Below are positions 16,430 through 24,602 of a stretch of DNA of 27,221 nt, piece by piece. This DNA comes from an uncultured bacterium. GTDB taxonomy: Bacteria > Bacillota > Clostridia > Christensenellales > Borkfalkiaceae. The position numbers were made by a program, and so were the translations under genes. The notes under the pieces are model-generated. The model was not told the origin of the DNA. It worked only from the letters and a program-made list of their open reading frames with translations, and did not search any database. How positions within the stretch are numbered: the stretch's first letter is position 1; each line of letters begins with the position of its first letter. The stretch is taken from the NCBI GenBank assembly GCA_934871445.1, contig CAKXBD010000012.1, forward strand, positions 1 through 27,221, written 5' to 3'.

Positions 16430-17749
16430 TCAGTCCTTGTCGTTGAGGCAAGCGATGCCGGGAAGCACCTTTCCTTCAAACAATTCGAGGGAGGCGCCGC
16501 CGCCCGTCGAAATGTGCGTCATCTTGTCCGCGAAGCCGAGCTGCTGAACCGCCGCCGCGCTGTCGCCGCCGCCGATGATCGTCGTCGCTTTGCCGTATAC
16601 GTCCGCGAGAGCCTGCGCCACCGCCTTGGTGCCCGCCGCGAGCGTCGGATTTTCGAACACGCCCATGGGGCCGTTCCAAATGACCGATTTTGCGCCCGCG
16701 ACCACGGAAGCGAACAGCTTTCTCGTCTCGGGACCGATATCGAGACCCATCATGTCCGAAGGGATTGCATTCGCGGGGACGATCGTCGTCTCGATCGCCG
16801 CGTCGATGGGGTCGGGGAAGGACTTCGCCGCTACGGTATCCACGGGAAGGACGAGCTTTTTATTCAGCTTTTTCGCCTTTTCGAGCATTTCTTTGCAGTA
16901 GCCGATCTTCTCCTCGTCCACGAGGGAAGTGCCGATTTCTCCGCCCTGCGCCTTGATGAAAGTATAGGCCATTCCGCCGCCGATGACGAGCGTATCGCAC
17001 TTTTCGAGAAGGTTGGAAATGACGTTCAGCTTGTCCGCGACCTTGGCTCCGCCGAGGATCGCCACGAACGGGCGCTGAGGATTTTCCAGCGTGTCCGCCA
17101 TCACCGAGAGTTCCTTTTCGATGAGGAAACCGCAGACTGCCGTCTTGACCAGTCCTTCTTCCACGATTCCCGCGGTGGAAGCGTGCGAGCGGTGCGCCGT
17201 TCCGAACGCGTCGTTCACGTAGACGTCGCAGTAGCTCGCCAGCGCCTTCATGAAATCGGGATCCTTCTTCTCTTCGCCCTTATGGAAGCGCAGGTTTTCG
17301 AGCAGGACGCACTCGCCGTCCTTGCACGCCGCGACTTTCTTTTTCGCGTCCTCGCCCACGACGTCGGTCGCGAAAGTCACCTTTCCGCCCAAAAGTTCGT
17401 TGAGTCGAGCGGCGACAGGCGCCAAGCTGAGCTTCTTGACGTCCTTCTTCGCCTTTTCGAGCGCTTCCGCCGTCGCGGCGGCCTGTTCCGCTTCGGGCAG
17501 AGCCGCGATCTTCGCCTTCTCCTTCTTGTTCAGTTCGAGCTTCGCGTCGAACACGTTGTGGGGTTTGCCCATGTGCGAGCAGAGGATCACTTTCGCGCCG
17601 TGCTCCATGAGGTACTTGATCGTGGGCAGCGCGCCGACGATTCTGTTTTCGTCCGTGATCGCTCCGTCCTTCATCGGAACGTTGAAGTCGCATCTGACGA
17701 GGACTTTTTTGCCCTTTACGTCTACGTCTTTTACCGTTTTCTTATTCAT
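16430..17749 (-). CDS. pgk: Phosphoglycerate kinase with an inserted charged helix
   Basis: 439 residues, about 40 more than the usual 390-400. It makes ATP from 1,3-bisphosphoglycerate in glycolysis. Substrate-binding DFNVP (21-25), the SHMGKP loop (59-64), HRSHAS (187-192) and the nucleotide loop GGGDSAAAV (393-401) are all present. The extra length is an Ala/Lys/Glu-rich segment at about 66-105, between SHMGKP and SLAPVAARL, where most PGKs have only a short loop. It keeps the frame and no key residue is missing. The start is ATG 17749 (MNKKTVKDVDVKGK), preceded by AAGGAG at 8 nt spacing; the open frame upstream overlaps the promoter. It has its own promoter and terminator and lies upstream of tpiA-gpmI. 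gap and eno are not in the window. Confidence 0.97.
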   Translation of the reverse strand: MNKKTVKDVDVKGKKVLVRCDFNVPMKDGAITDENRIVGALPTIKYLMEHGAKVILCSHMGKPHNVFDAKLELNKKEKAKIAALPEAEQAAATAEALEKAKKDVKKLSLAPVAARLNELLGGKVTFATDVVGEDAKKKVAACKDGECVLLENLRFHKGEEKKDPDFMKALASYCDVYVNDAFGTAHRSHASTAGIVEEGLVKTAVCGFLIEKELSVMADTLENPQRPFVAILGGAKVADKLNVISNLLEKCDTLVIGGGMAYTFIKAQGGEIGTSLVDEEKIGYCKEMLEKAKKLNKKLVLPVDTVAAKSFPDPIDAAIETTIVPANAIPSDMMGLDIGPETRKLFASVVAGAKSVIWNGPMGVFENPTLAAGTKAVAQALADVYGKATTIIGGGDSAAAVQQLGFADKMTHISTGGGASLELFEGKVLPGIACLNDKD

Positions 17750-17786
17750 AAGACCATCTCCTTGAATTTGATTTTTTACGTCTATA

Positions 17787-17815
17787 ATAATATCCGTTTT
17801 TCCCGCTTTTGTCAA
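17787..17815 (-). promoter_or_regulatory. Sigma-A-type promoter for pgk
   Basis: On the minus strand: consensus TTGACA (17815-17810), a 17-nt spacer and TATTAT (17792-17787). The leader is about 31 nt. It is divergent from the promoter at 17886; the ~70 bp between the two -35 boxes holds a direct repeat TTGCGAAA (17820-17827 and 17832-17839). Confidence 0.88.
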
Positions 17816-17885
17816 CCCTTTGCGAAAGGAATTGCGAAAAGTTTTTTTCGACGTTTTCCTTCAGTCGGATTTTTTTGGGAATCTA

Positions 17886-17914
17886 TTGACATCGCGCTTT
17901 AAGTATACTATACT
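17886..17914 (+). promoter_or_regulatory. Sigma-A-type promoter for the surface lipoprotein
   Basis: Consensus TTGACA (17886-17891), a 17-nt spacer and TATACT (17909-17914). The predicted leader is about 34 nt, with AAGGAG at 17941-17946. Confidence 0.88.
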
Positions 17915-17954
17915 TATATTGTTCGAAACTGAGAGGGAAAAAGGAGAAAAGAAA

Positions 17955-20786
17955 ATGAAAGGGAATTGGAAACGGATTGTCGCGGCGTTGTTTTCGGGCT
18001 GTGCGCTTGCCCTCGCGGGGCTGGGGCTCGCGGCGTGCGCGGACGGGGACAAGGGGGACGCGCACTCGTTCGGAAATTGGGAGACCTCCCGCGCGGCGAC
18101 CTGCGTGCGCGCGGGAGAGGAGATCCGCGAATGCGAGTTTTGCGGAACGGTCGAGACGAGGGAAATTCCGCCCTTGGGACACTCCTTCTTCACGGAGGAG
18201 TCAGAGGCGACCTGCACCGCGGACGGCTTTCGGACGAAGCGCTGTACCCGCTGCGGAGAAAGCGAGCGCAAGGAGATCCTCCCCGCGCTCGGACACGACT
18301 ACGCCGAGACTGTTGTTCCGCCCACCTGCACGGAGCGCGGATATACGCTTTATCGCTGCGAACGCTGCGGCGACTATTACAGGGGCGACTTTGTCGACGC
18401 GGAGGGGCACGACTACGCCGAGACCGTCGTTCCTCCTACCTGTACGGACCCCGGGTACACCGCCTATCTCTGCACGAGGTGCGGGGACAGCTACCGCGAA
18501 GAGACGGCGGGGGAGGAGGCGCTCGGACACGACGCGGACGAGTACGGCTTCTGCCGCCGTTGCCATATTGTCCCCGATGCGACGAAAGTACTGTATAGTC
18601 CGAGCTCCGAGAGTTCCTTAAAGGCGGCGTGCTACATAAAGGAAATCGAGGAGGGGAGCGGGGAATACCGCGCGATATTCGCTTCGCCCGAACGGGTCTG
18701 TCCCGACAGGGCAGACCTGTCGGCTTTCAACGTGACCGAGCTCGTCTTTACAGGTGACGTCAAAGAGGTGCAGTCGGACGGAATATCGGGCTTGAACGAC
18801 TCTCCGAGCGTCGTGCGCGCCGTGTTCGGCGACGGCGTGGAGACGGTCTGTCCGTCGTTTTGGAATTATCCCAACCTTTCGGAAATTTCCGTCGGAAAAG
18901 GGTGTAAAACTTTGTACGTCACGGGGTACGTTCAGGGCGGAAGAACGTTGACGATTCGCTATGGAGGCACTTCGGACGAATGGGCGGAAAAGGTGAAACT
19001 CCTCGGCTCGTTATCCGTTTCGGAACTGTATATCGGCGGCGAAAAGCCGACGGAGCTGCACTTAAACTGCGAGAACGTAAACGACTATGCGTTTTACGGA
19101 CTGACGCAGATACAAAGCGTCACGTTCGGGGGAAACGTGCGGAAGGTCGGAAAGTATGCTTTTTATAATTGTACATCGCTTTCGCAGATTGCATTCGGCG
19201 AGGGCGTGCGGGAAATCGGGGATTATGCGTTTCGCTATCACGCTTTTGCGGGGGAAGAATTGATCTTTCCCGATTCTCTGGAACGGATAGGAGAATATGC
19301 GTTCGACTCCGAAAATTCCGCAGATTACGGCGTGACGTTGGGGACGGGATTGGCTTTTATGGGATATCAGTACAGATTTTCCCCGACGAGGGTGGACTAC
19401 CGCGGGGCGCTGGCGGATTGGTGCGGCATACAATTCGGCTACGGCATTTTGAACGGGACGAAAGGGGAATTTTATGTCGGCGGGGAAAAGGTGACGGAGC
19501 TGGTCATTCCCGACGAGTTGGAAAAAATCGGGGACTATGCGTTTTCGGGCGGGAGTTTCTCGGGCCCCGTCCGCTTCGGAAAGAACGTGAAGGAAATCGG
19601 AAAAGGGGCGCTGAACACATCTTCGCATAACGACATCGAGTACGGGGGTACCCTGAAAGACTGGTGCTCGATTTCTTTCGGGGCGGACTGGCGCGTGATG
19701 ATCGATAACGTTTCCCTCATCATCGGCGGGGAAAGGATAGAAAAACTTCTCTTAGAAGGGACAGGGGCGATTCCCGATTACGCTTTCCTCGGCTTCGATA
19801 TCGGCAGTGTAACGCTCGGCGACGGAGTGAAGAGGGTCGGCAAATATGCGTTTTGTTACTGTAAAAGCCTCGCTTCGCTTTCGCTCGGCGACGGTGTGGA
19901 AGAGATAGGAGAACGGGCCTTTAATATGTGTATATCTCTTGCGGACCTGTCGCTCGGTACGGGGCTCGGAAGCGTAGGGAAATACGCCTTCGCGGGCTGT
20001 GAAAATCTCTCTTGTACCATGCGGATTCCCGCAAGTCTCACGGGTTTGGATGCTTCCGCGTTCATAAATGCTCCGATTGCCGCATTTGAAGCGGACGAGG
20101 GTAATCCCGCGTATTCCGCACGAGATGGCGTGCTGTTCGACAAGGAGATGAAAATCCTTGTCGCCTATCCCCGCGGAAAGGCGGACGAAACTTATACCGC
20201 GCCCGTGGGCTTGAACGAGGTCGCGCAGTACGCATTTTACGGAAATACCTTTCTCAAAAGCGTCGTTTTTTCCGCGGGATTGAAAGTTATCGGAGAGTCG
20301 GCTTTTGAAAATTGTACCTCATTGGCTGAAATTTCTTTTTCTCTATCTTCGGGAAGCAGCAACGTAACTTCCGTGGGGCGGTACGCCTTTAAGAATACCG
20401 CATATTATAACGACGAGAAAAATTGGGTAGAGGGAATCCTGATTCTCGGCAGCATAATTCTGGAAGCGAAAAAAGACATCTCCGCGGGCGGAAACTGGGC
20501 AGTCAAAACGATTGCCGACTATGCGTTTCACGGCTGTTCGCAAATGAAATATTTTATATTGACCAAAGCTACGGTATATATCGGAAAACATGCGTTCGGA
20601 AATACGGGAAGCGGGTTCAAACTGTTTTACGGAGGCACGAAAGCGCAATGGAGCATAGTAAGAAAAGGCGAAGGAATCCCTTCCGACGTCTATTTCTACT
20701 CTGAAACGGAGCCGACGGGAGAAGGAAATTATTGGCATTATGATGACGACGGAACGTGGACGCCCGAAATCTGGGGCGCCGTTTGA
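17955..20786 (+). CDS. Surface lipoprotein with Cys-rich repeats and BspA-type leucine-rich repeats
   Basis: 943 residues. An N-terminal lipoprotein signal ends in the lipobox LAAC (Cys28), so the protein should be lipid-anchored outside the membrane. Residues about 35-215 hold four units of roughly 35-45 residues with the pattern [AP]TC...G...CxxCG...GH (for example RECEFCG, KRCTRCG, YRCERCG, YLCTRCG), plus a final FCRRCH; the regular Cys and His suggest zinc-binding ribbons. The rest is a BspA-like (LRR_5 type) array with about fifteen [YRSH]AF repeats such as IGDYAF and VGKYAF. Some repeats are interrupted by a YGGT..DW / IGGE module. The likely role is adhesion or ligand binding at the cell surface; no enzyme domain or LPXTG anchor is seen. 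I start it at ATG 17955 (AAGGAG 8 nt before); the open frame upstream covers the promoter. Confidence 0.9.
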   Translation: MKGNWKRIVAALFSGCALALAGLGLAACADGDKGDAHSFGNWETSRAATCVRAGEEIRECEFCGTVETREIPPLGHSFFTEESEATCTADGFRTKRCTRCGESERKEILPALGHDYAETVVPPTCTERGYTLYRCERCGDYYRGDFVDAEGHDYAETVVPPTCTDPGYTAYLCTRCGDSYREETAGEEALGHDADEYGFCRRCHIVPDATKVLYSPSSESSLKAACYIKEIEEGSGEYRAIFASPERVCPDRADLSAFNVTELVFTGDVKEVQSDGISGLNDSPSVVRAVFGDGVETVCPSFWNYPNLSEISVGKGCKTLYVTGYVQGGRTLTIRYGGTSDEWAEKVKLLGSLSVSELYIGGEKPTELHLNCENVNDYAFYGLTQIQSVTFGGNVRKVGKYAFYNCTSLSQIAFGEGVREIGDYAFRYHAFAGEELIFPDSLERIGEYAFDSENSADYGVTLGTGLAFMGYQYRFSPTRVDYRGALADWCGIQFGYGILNGTKGEFYVGGEKVTELVIPDELEKIGDYAFSGGSFSGPVRFGKNVKEIGKGALNTSSHNDIEYGGTLKDWCSISFGADWRVMIDNVSLIIGGERIEKLLLEGTGAIPDYAFLGFDIGSVTLGDGVKRVGKYAFCYCKSLASLSLGDGVEEIGERAFNMCISLADLSLGTGLGSVGKYAFAGCENLSCTMRIPASLTGLDASAFINAPIAAFEADEGNPAYSARDGVLFDKEMKILVAYPRGKADETYTAPVGLNEVAQYAFYGNTFLKSVVFSAGLKVIGESAFENCTSLAEISFSLSSGSSNVTSVGRYAFKNTAYYNDEKNWVEGILILGSIILEAKKDISAGGNWAVKTIADYAFHGCSQMKYFILTKATVYIGKHAFGNTGSGFKLFYGGTKAQWSIVRKGEGIPSDVYFYSETEPTGEGNYWHYDDDGTWTPEIWGAV

Positions 20787-20960
20787 CGCAAGGACGATTC
20801 GGGCGCGCGCCTCGGAAACGGGCGCGGAACGCCGCCGACAAAGCTGCGGATTGTCGGGAAAACGACCGCGGGGCACCCTTCGGGGCGGCACGGGGATAAG
20901 GAGAAGGGACGAAAGGAAGGAAAAAGAGGCGAAATCGTCAAAAAAGTTGGCATAAAACAG
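20787..20960. other. Spacer before the str operon
   Basis: About 170 bases, G-rich then increasingly purine-rich on the + strand, ending at the rpsL promoter. It holds a GC palindrome (GGCGCGCGCC, near 20808) but no T run, so no clear terminator for the lipoprotein gene. GAGAAGGG is at 20901-20908. Confidence 0.5.
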
Positions 20961-20989
20961 TTGACAAACGCCTTTTTTCATGGTAAAAT
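20961..20989 (+). promoter_or_regulatory. Sigma-A-type promoter of the str operon
   Basis: Consensus TTGACA (20961-20966), a 17-nt spacer and TAAAAT (20984-20989). The predicted start near 20996 gives a leader of about 208 nt before rpsL, long enough for regulation. Confidence 0.88.
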
Positions 20990-21002
20990 CAACAGTGCTG
21001 AA

Positions 21003-21042
21003 ATGCGGAAAGGGTGTATTTCGCCCTTTTTGCATCTTTTTT
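21003..21042 (+). terminator. Terminator-like hairpin in the rpsL leader (possible attenuator)
   Basis: ATGCGGAAAGGG (21003-21014) pairs with CCCTTTTTGCAT (21024-21035), 12 bp including two G-U pairs, with a 9-nt loop, followed by CTTTTTTG. It begins only about 7 nt after the predicted transcript start and 160 nt before rpsL, so it lies inside the leader rather than at the end of the upstream gene. Transcripts stopping here would be about 46 nt long. The rest of the leader to 21203 shows only short pairings and ends with AAGGAGGT before rpsL. Confidence 0.7.
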
Positions 21043-21203
21043 GCGGTCTGGACCCCGTGCGGGACAAGCGTTCGCGGAAGGGGAGTCTGCGCTTTACTCT
21101 ATAAAGGAGCGAAGAAAACGGCCGCCGAAACATCGCTTTCTTTGGAATTGCATAAGGGCAATTTCGAGAAATATATTCCAAAATTTTTACAAGGAGGTCA
21201 AAA

Positions 21204-21575
21204 ATGCCTACCATCAACCAACTCATCAAGAAAGGCAGAGAGAAGCAGACGTTCAAGTCCAAGAGCCCTATTCTGGATAACTGCCCTCAAAAGCGCGGCG
21301 TTTGTCTGTCCGTCACCACGACTTCTCCCAAGAAGCCCAACTCCGCTTTGAGAAAGATCGCCCGTGTGCGTCTTACCAACAAGCAGGAAGGTACGGTCTA
21401 CATTCCCGGCGAAGGTCACAACCTTCAGGAGCACAGCTCCGTTCTGATCAGAGGCGGTCGTGTCAAGGATCTGCCCGGTGTGCGTTACCACATCATTCGC
21501 GGCGCCCTCGATACCGCCGGCGTTGCAAAGCGCAAACAGGCCCGTTCCAAATACGGCGCAAAACGCCCTAAATAA
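21204..21575 (+). CDS. rpsL: 30S ribosomal protein S12
   Basis: 123 residues, the short S12 form without the insertion seen in Bacillus. S12 sits at the decoding centre and governs accuracy. The segments SPKKPNSALRK, GEGHNLQEHS and GGRVKDLPGVRYH are intact, and the lysines whose changes give streptomycin resistance (Lys43/Lys44 and Lys88 in this protein) are the wild-type residues. It is the first gene of the str operon, behind AAGGAGGT and a long leader with a terminator-like hairpin. A 242-nt spacer then precedes rpsG. Confidence 0.99.
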   Translation: MPTINQLIKKGREKQTFKSKSPILDNCPQKRGVCLSVTTTSPKKPNSALRKIARVRLTNKQEGTVYIPGEGHNLQEHSSVLIRGGRVKDLPGVRYHIIRGALDTAGVAKRKQARSKYGAKRPK

Positions 21576-21817
21576 TTCTTGATCGAAATCGATTCGATTT
21601 TTTTAAGGCGCGAAGACAAATTCCGGCGTTCGTTAAAAGTCGCCGAAACAAAACCCTACTTGTAATCGGAATATAGCTCGAAGGCCCCGAAAAAAAGTAG
21701 GCAGTATGCGGCTGTCGCCGCAGAAGGTTCGCTCCCGCGTCCGTCGCGGGTACGCGATAGCTGTACTGAAGGGTAAAATCCCTTATTCAACAAATTATTT
21801 CAAAGGAGGATAAAAAC
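21576..21817 (+). promoter_or_regulatory. Structured rpsL-rpsG intercistronic RNA
   Basis: 242 nt, unusually long for this gene pair, and full of complementary segments: CGGCG/CGCCG (21624-21628, 21641-21645); CCTACTT/AAGTAGG (21655-21661, 21695-21701); CAGTA/TACTG (21702-21706, 21764-21768), enclosing two perfect 6-bp hairpins TGCGGC/GCCGCA (21707-21722) and CCCGCG/CGCGGG (21734-21750); and AAGGG/CCCTT (21769-21773, 21780-21784). The last ends about 12 nt before the AAAGGAGG of rpsG. In E. coli the rpsL-rpsG spacer binds S7 and controls translation; an analogous role here is inference. No clear promoter was found. GAAATCG/CGATTT followed by T at 21590-21604 is a weak terminator candidate. 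Confidence 0.6.
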
Positions 21818-22288
21818 ATGCCCAGAAGAGGTAATGTCCCTAAAAGAGACGTTCTGCCCGATCCTATGTACGGCAGCAAGGTCGTGACCAAGCTCATCAA
21901 CCAGATCATGCTCGACGGCAAGAAGGGCACGGCTCAGACAATCGTTTACGACGCATTCAAGATCATGGGGGAAAAATTGAACATGGATCCCCTCGATATC
22001 TTCAAACAGGCCATGGAAAACGTCATGCCCGTCGTAGAAGTCAAGGCTCGCCGCGTCGGCGGTGCCAACTATCAGGTTCCCATCGAAATCAGACCCGAGA
22101 GACGTCAGACCCTCGCCATCCGCTGGATCGTCATCAACACCAGAAAGAGAAGCGAAAGAGAGATGTCCAAAAAACTCGCGGCGGAACTTATGGACGCTTA
22201 CAACAACGCCGGCGGCTCTGTGAAGAAGAAGGAAGACACGCACAGAATGGCCGAGGCGAACAAGGCGTTCGCTCATTTCAGATTCTGA
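21818..22288 (+). CDS. rpsG: 30S ribosomal protein S7
   Basis: 156 residues, the standard length. S7 nucleates assembly of the 30S head by binding the 3' major domain of 16S rRNA. MPRRGNVPKRDVLPDPMYGS, NVMPVVEVKARRVGGANYQV and the RWIV...RSEREMSKKLAAEL segment are typical and complete. AAAGGAGG lies before the ATG. It follows the structured spacer described above, and fusA begins 14 nt after its stop. In E. coli S7 represses this operon. Confidence 0.99.
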   Translation: MPRRGNVPKRDVLPDPMYGSKVVTKLINQIMLDGKKGTAQTIVYDAFKIMGEKLNMDPLDIFKQAMENVMPVVEVKARRVGGANYQVPIEIRPERRQTLAIRWIVINTRKRSEREMSKKLAAELMDAYNNAGGSVKKKEDTHRMAEANKAFAHFRF

Positions 22289-22302
22289 CAGAGGAGTAGC
22301 CT

Positions 22303-22967
<665 letters not shown>

Positions 22968-22968
<1 letters not shown>

Positions 22969-24374
22969 TGGAAAAATATTTTGAAAACGGAGACCTTTCC
23001 GAAGAGGAAATCATCGCGGGACTTCGTACGCGCTGCCTCAAAATGGAAGCCGTTCCCATGCTCTGCGGATCTTCCTACAAGAACAAGGGCGTTCAGTTCC
23101 TGCTCGACGCGGTCATCCATTTCCTTCCCAGCCCGCTCGACGTCGATCACGTCAAGGGTATCAACCCCGACACGGGCGAAGAGGAAATCAGAAAGACCGC
23201 AGACGACGAACCTTTCGCCGGCCTCGCGTTCAAGATCGCGACCGACCCGTTCGTAGGTTCCCTCGCGTATTTCCGCGCTTACTCCGGCGTTTTGTCCTCC
23301 GGTTCCTATGTGTACAATTCCACGAAGGAAAAGAAGGAGAGAGTCGGCCGTCTCGTTCAGATGCACGCCAATGAGAGAAAGGATATTTCCGAAATCTATT
23401 CGGGCGATATCTGCGCCATCGTAGGTCTCAAATATACCACCACGGGCGATACGCTCTGCGACGAAAAACATCCCATTATTCTCGAAAAGATGGTCTTCCC
23501 CGAACCCGTCATTCAGCTTTCGCTCGAACCCAAGACGAAGGCGGGACAGGAAAAGATGACCATGGCTCTCATCAAGCTGGCGGAAGAGGATCCCACTTTC
23601 AAGACGTATACCGATCAGGAGACCGGACAAACCATCATCGCGGGCATGGGAGAACTGCATCTCGACATCATCGTCGACAGACTCCTTCGCGAATTCAAAG
23701 TGGAAGCCAATGTCGGCGCTCCGCAGGTCGCTTACAGGGAAACTTTCCGCAACGCGGTCGACGCGGAGGGTATGTACAAGAGTCAGTCCGGCGGTAAAGG
23801 GCAATACGGTCACTGCAAAATCCACCTTATTCCTCAGGAACCCGGCGCGGGTTATGCGTTTGAAGATGCGACCGTCGGCGGCTCTATTCCCAAGGAATAT
23901 ATCCCCGCGATCGACAAGGGGATTCAGGAGGCCGCAAAGAACGGTTTCCTCGCGGGCTATGAAATGGTGGACTTCAAAGTTGTTGTCTACGACGGAAGCT
24001 ATCACGAGGTAGACTCCTCTGAAATGGCATTCAAAATCGCGGGCTCTCTCGCATTCAAGGACGGTATGACGAGAGCGAAGCCCGTGCTGCTCGAACCGAT
24101 CATGAAGGTTCAGGTCATCACTCCCGAGGATTACTTCGGTGACCTCATGGGCAACATTTCCGGCCGCCGCGGTACCATTCTCGGCACCGACGACAGAAAC
24201 GGCGCAAAGATTATCGACGCGGAAGTGCCTCTGTCCGAAATGTTCGGTTATGCGACGGAGCTCCGTTCCAGAACGCAGGGCCGCGGACAGTTCACCATGC
24301 AGTTCGACCACTATTCCGAAGTGCCCGGCAATATCTCCAAGGATATCGTCGAGAAGCGCAGCAAGAAGGATTGA
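22968..24374 (+). CDS. fusA: Elongation factor G, C-terminal part
   Basis: 468 residues if begun at ATG 22968; the homologous frame actually starts at 22932. It holds the end of the G domain (GSSYKNKG), domain II, and domains III-V, including GELHLDIIVDRL, the domain IV stretch YGHCKIHL...GSIPKEYIPAIDKGI and the C-terminal RGQFTMQFDHYSEVP. The ATG overlaps the stop of the first part as TGATG, a layout that permits reinitiation, but no ribosome binding site is placed for it and the Met is an internal residue of normal EF-G (DELMEKY). EF-G is essential, so a sequencing or assembly error, or a second fusA elsewhere, is more likely than a working split protein. Confidence 0.92.
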
Positions 24375-24386
24375 ACCTAAAAAGCG

Positions 24387-24418
24387 CGTTTTGCTCCGCG
24401 TAAAACCGGAGCAAAACG
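24387..24418 (+). terminator. Hairpin after fusA, probable terminator
   Basis: CGTTTTGCTCCG (24387-24398) and its exact complement (24407-24418), a 12-bp stem with an 8-nt loop, 12 nt after the fusA stop. The tail is only moderately T-rich (GAAATTTTC), so termination may be partial. Confidence 0.7.
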
Positions 24419-24457
24419 GAAATTTTCAAATTTTTTCCGAAAACACCGTTAAAAGAT

Positions 24458-24486
24458 TTGATAAATTTGAAAATTTAATATATAAT
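24458..24486 (+). promoter_or_regulatory. Sigma-A-type promoter for tuf
   Basis: TTGATA (24458-24463), a 17-nt A/T-rich spacer and TATAAT (24481-24486). It allows tuf to be expressed apart from the rest of the str operon. Confidence 0.88.
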
Positions 24487-24492
24487 ATAGAC

Positions 24493-24580
24493 GTCCAAAG
24501 AATTGGACAAGGCTTATATTATCAGAAAATGATAGATAGCTGCGTCCGAAGGTCGGATAAGTTATCATTTTAATTTTTTT
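24493..24580 (+). promoter_or_regulatory. tuf: tuf leader with 5' hairpin and terminator/antiterminator pairings
   Basis: The predicted transcript begins at about 24493, exactly at a perfect hairpin GTCCAA/TTGGAC (24493-24498, 24503-24508; loop AGAA). Further on, AAAATGATA (24526-24534) pairs with TATCATTTT (24563-24571) around an inner TCCGA/TCGGA hairpin (24545-24557), and a T run follows (24573-24580), which is the layout of an intrinsic terminator. TATCA (24520-24524) can pair instead with TGATA (24530-24534), which would block the terminator stem. These are paper pairings; energies were not computed. Confidence 0.6.
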
Positions 24581-24602
24581 ATAAACAATTGGAGGATTTA
24601 TT

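Noticed and set aside
16514..17902. 462-codon plus-strand frame opposite pgk
   Set aside because: Arg/His/Asp-rich shadow of pgk caused by high third-position G+C; crosses the pgk promoter.
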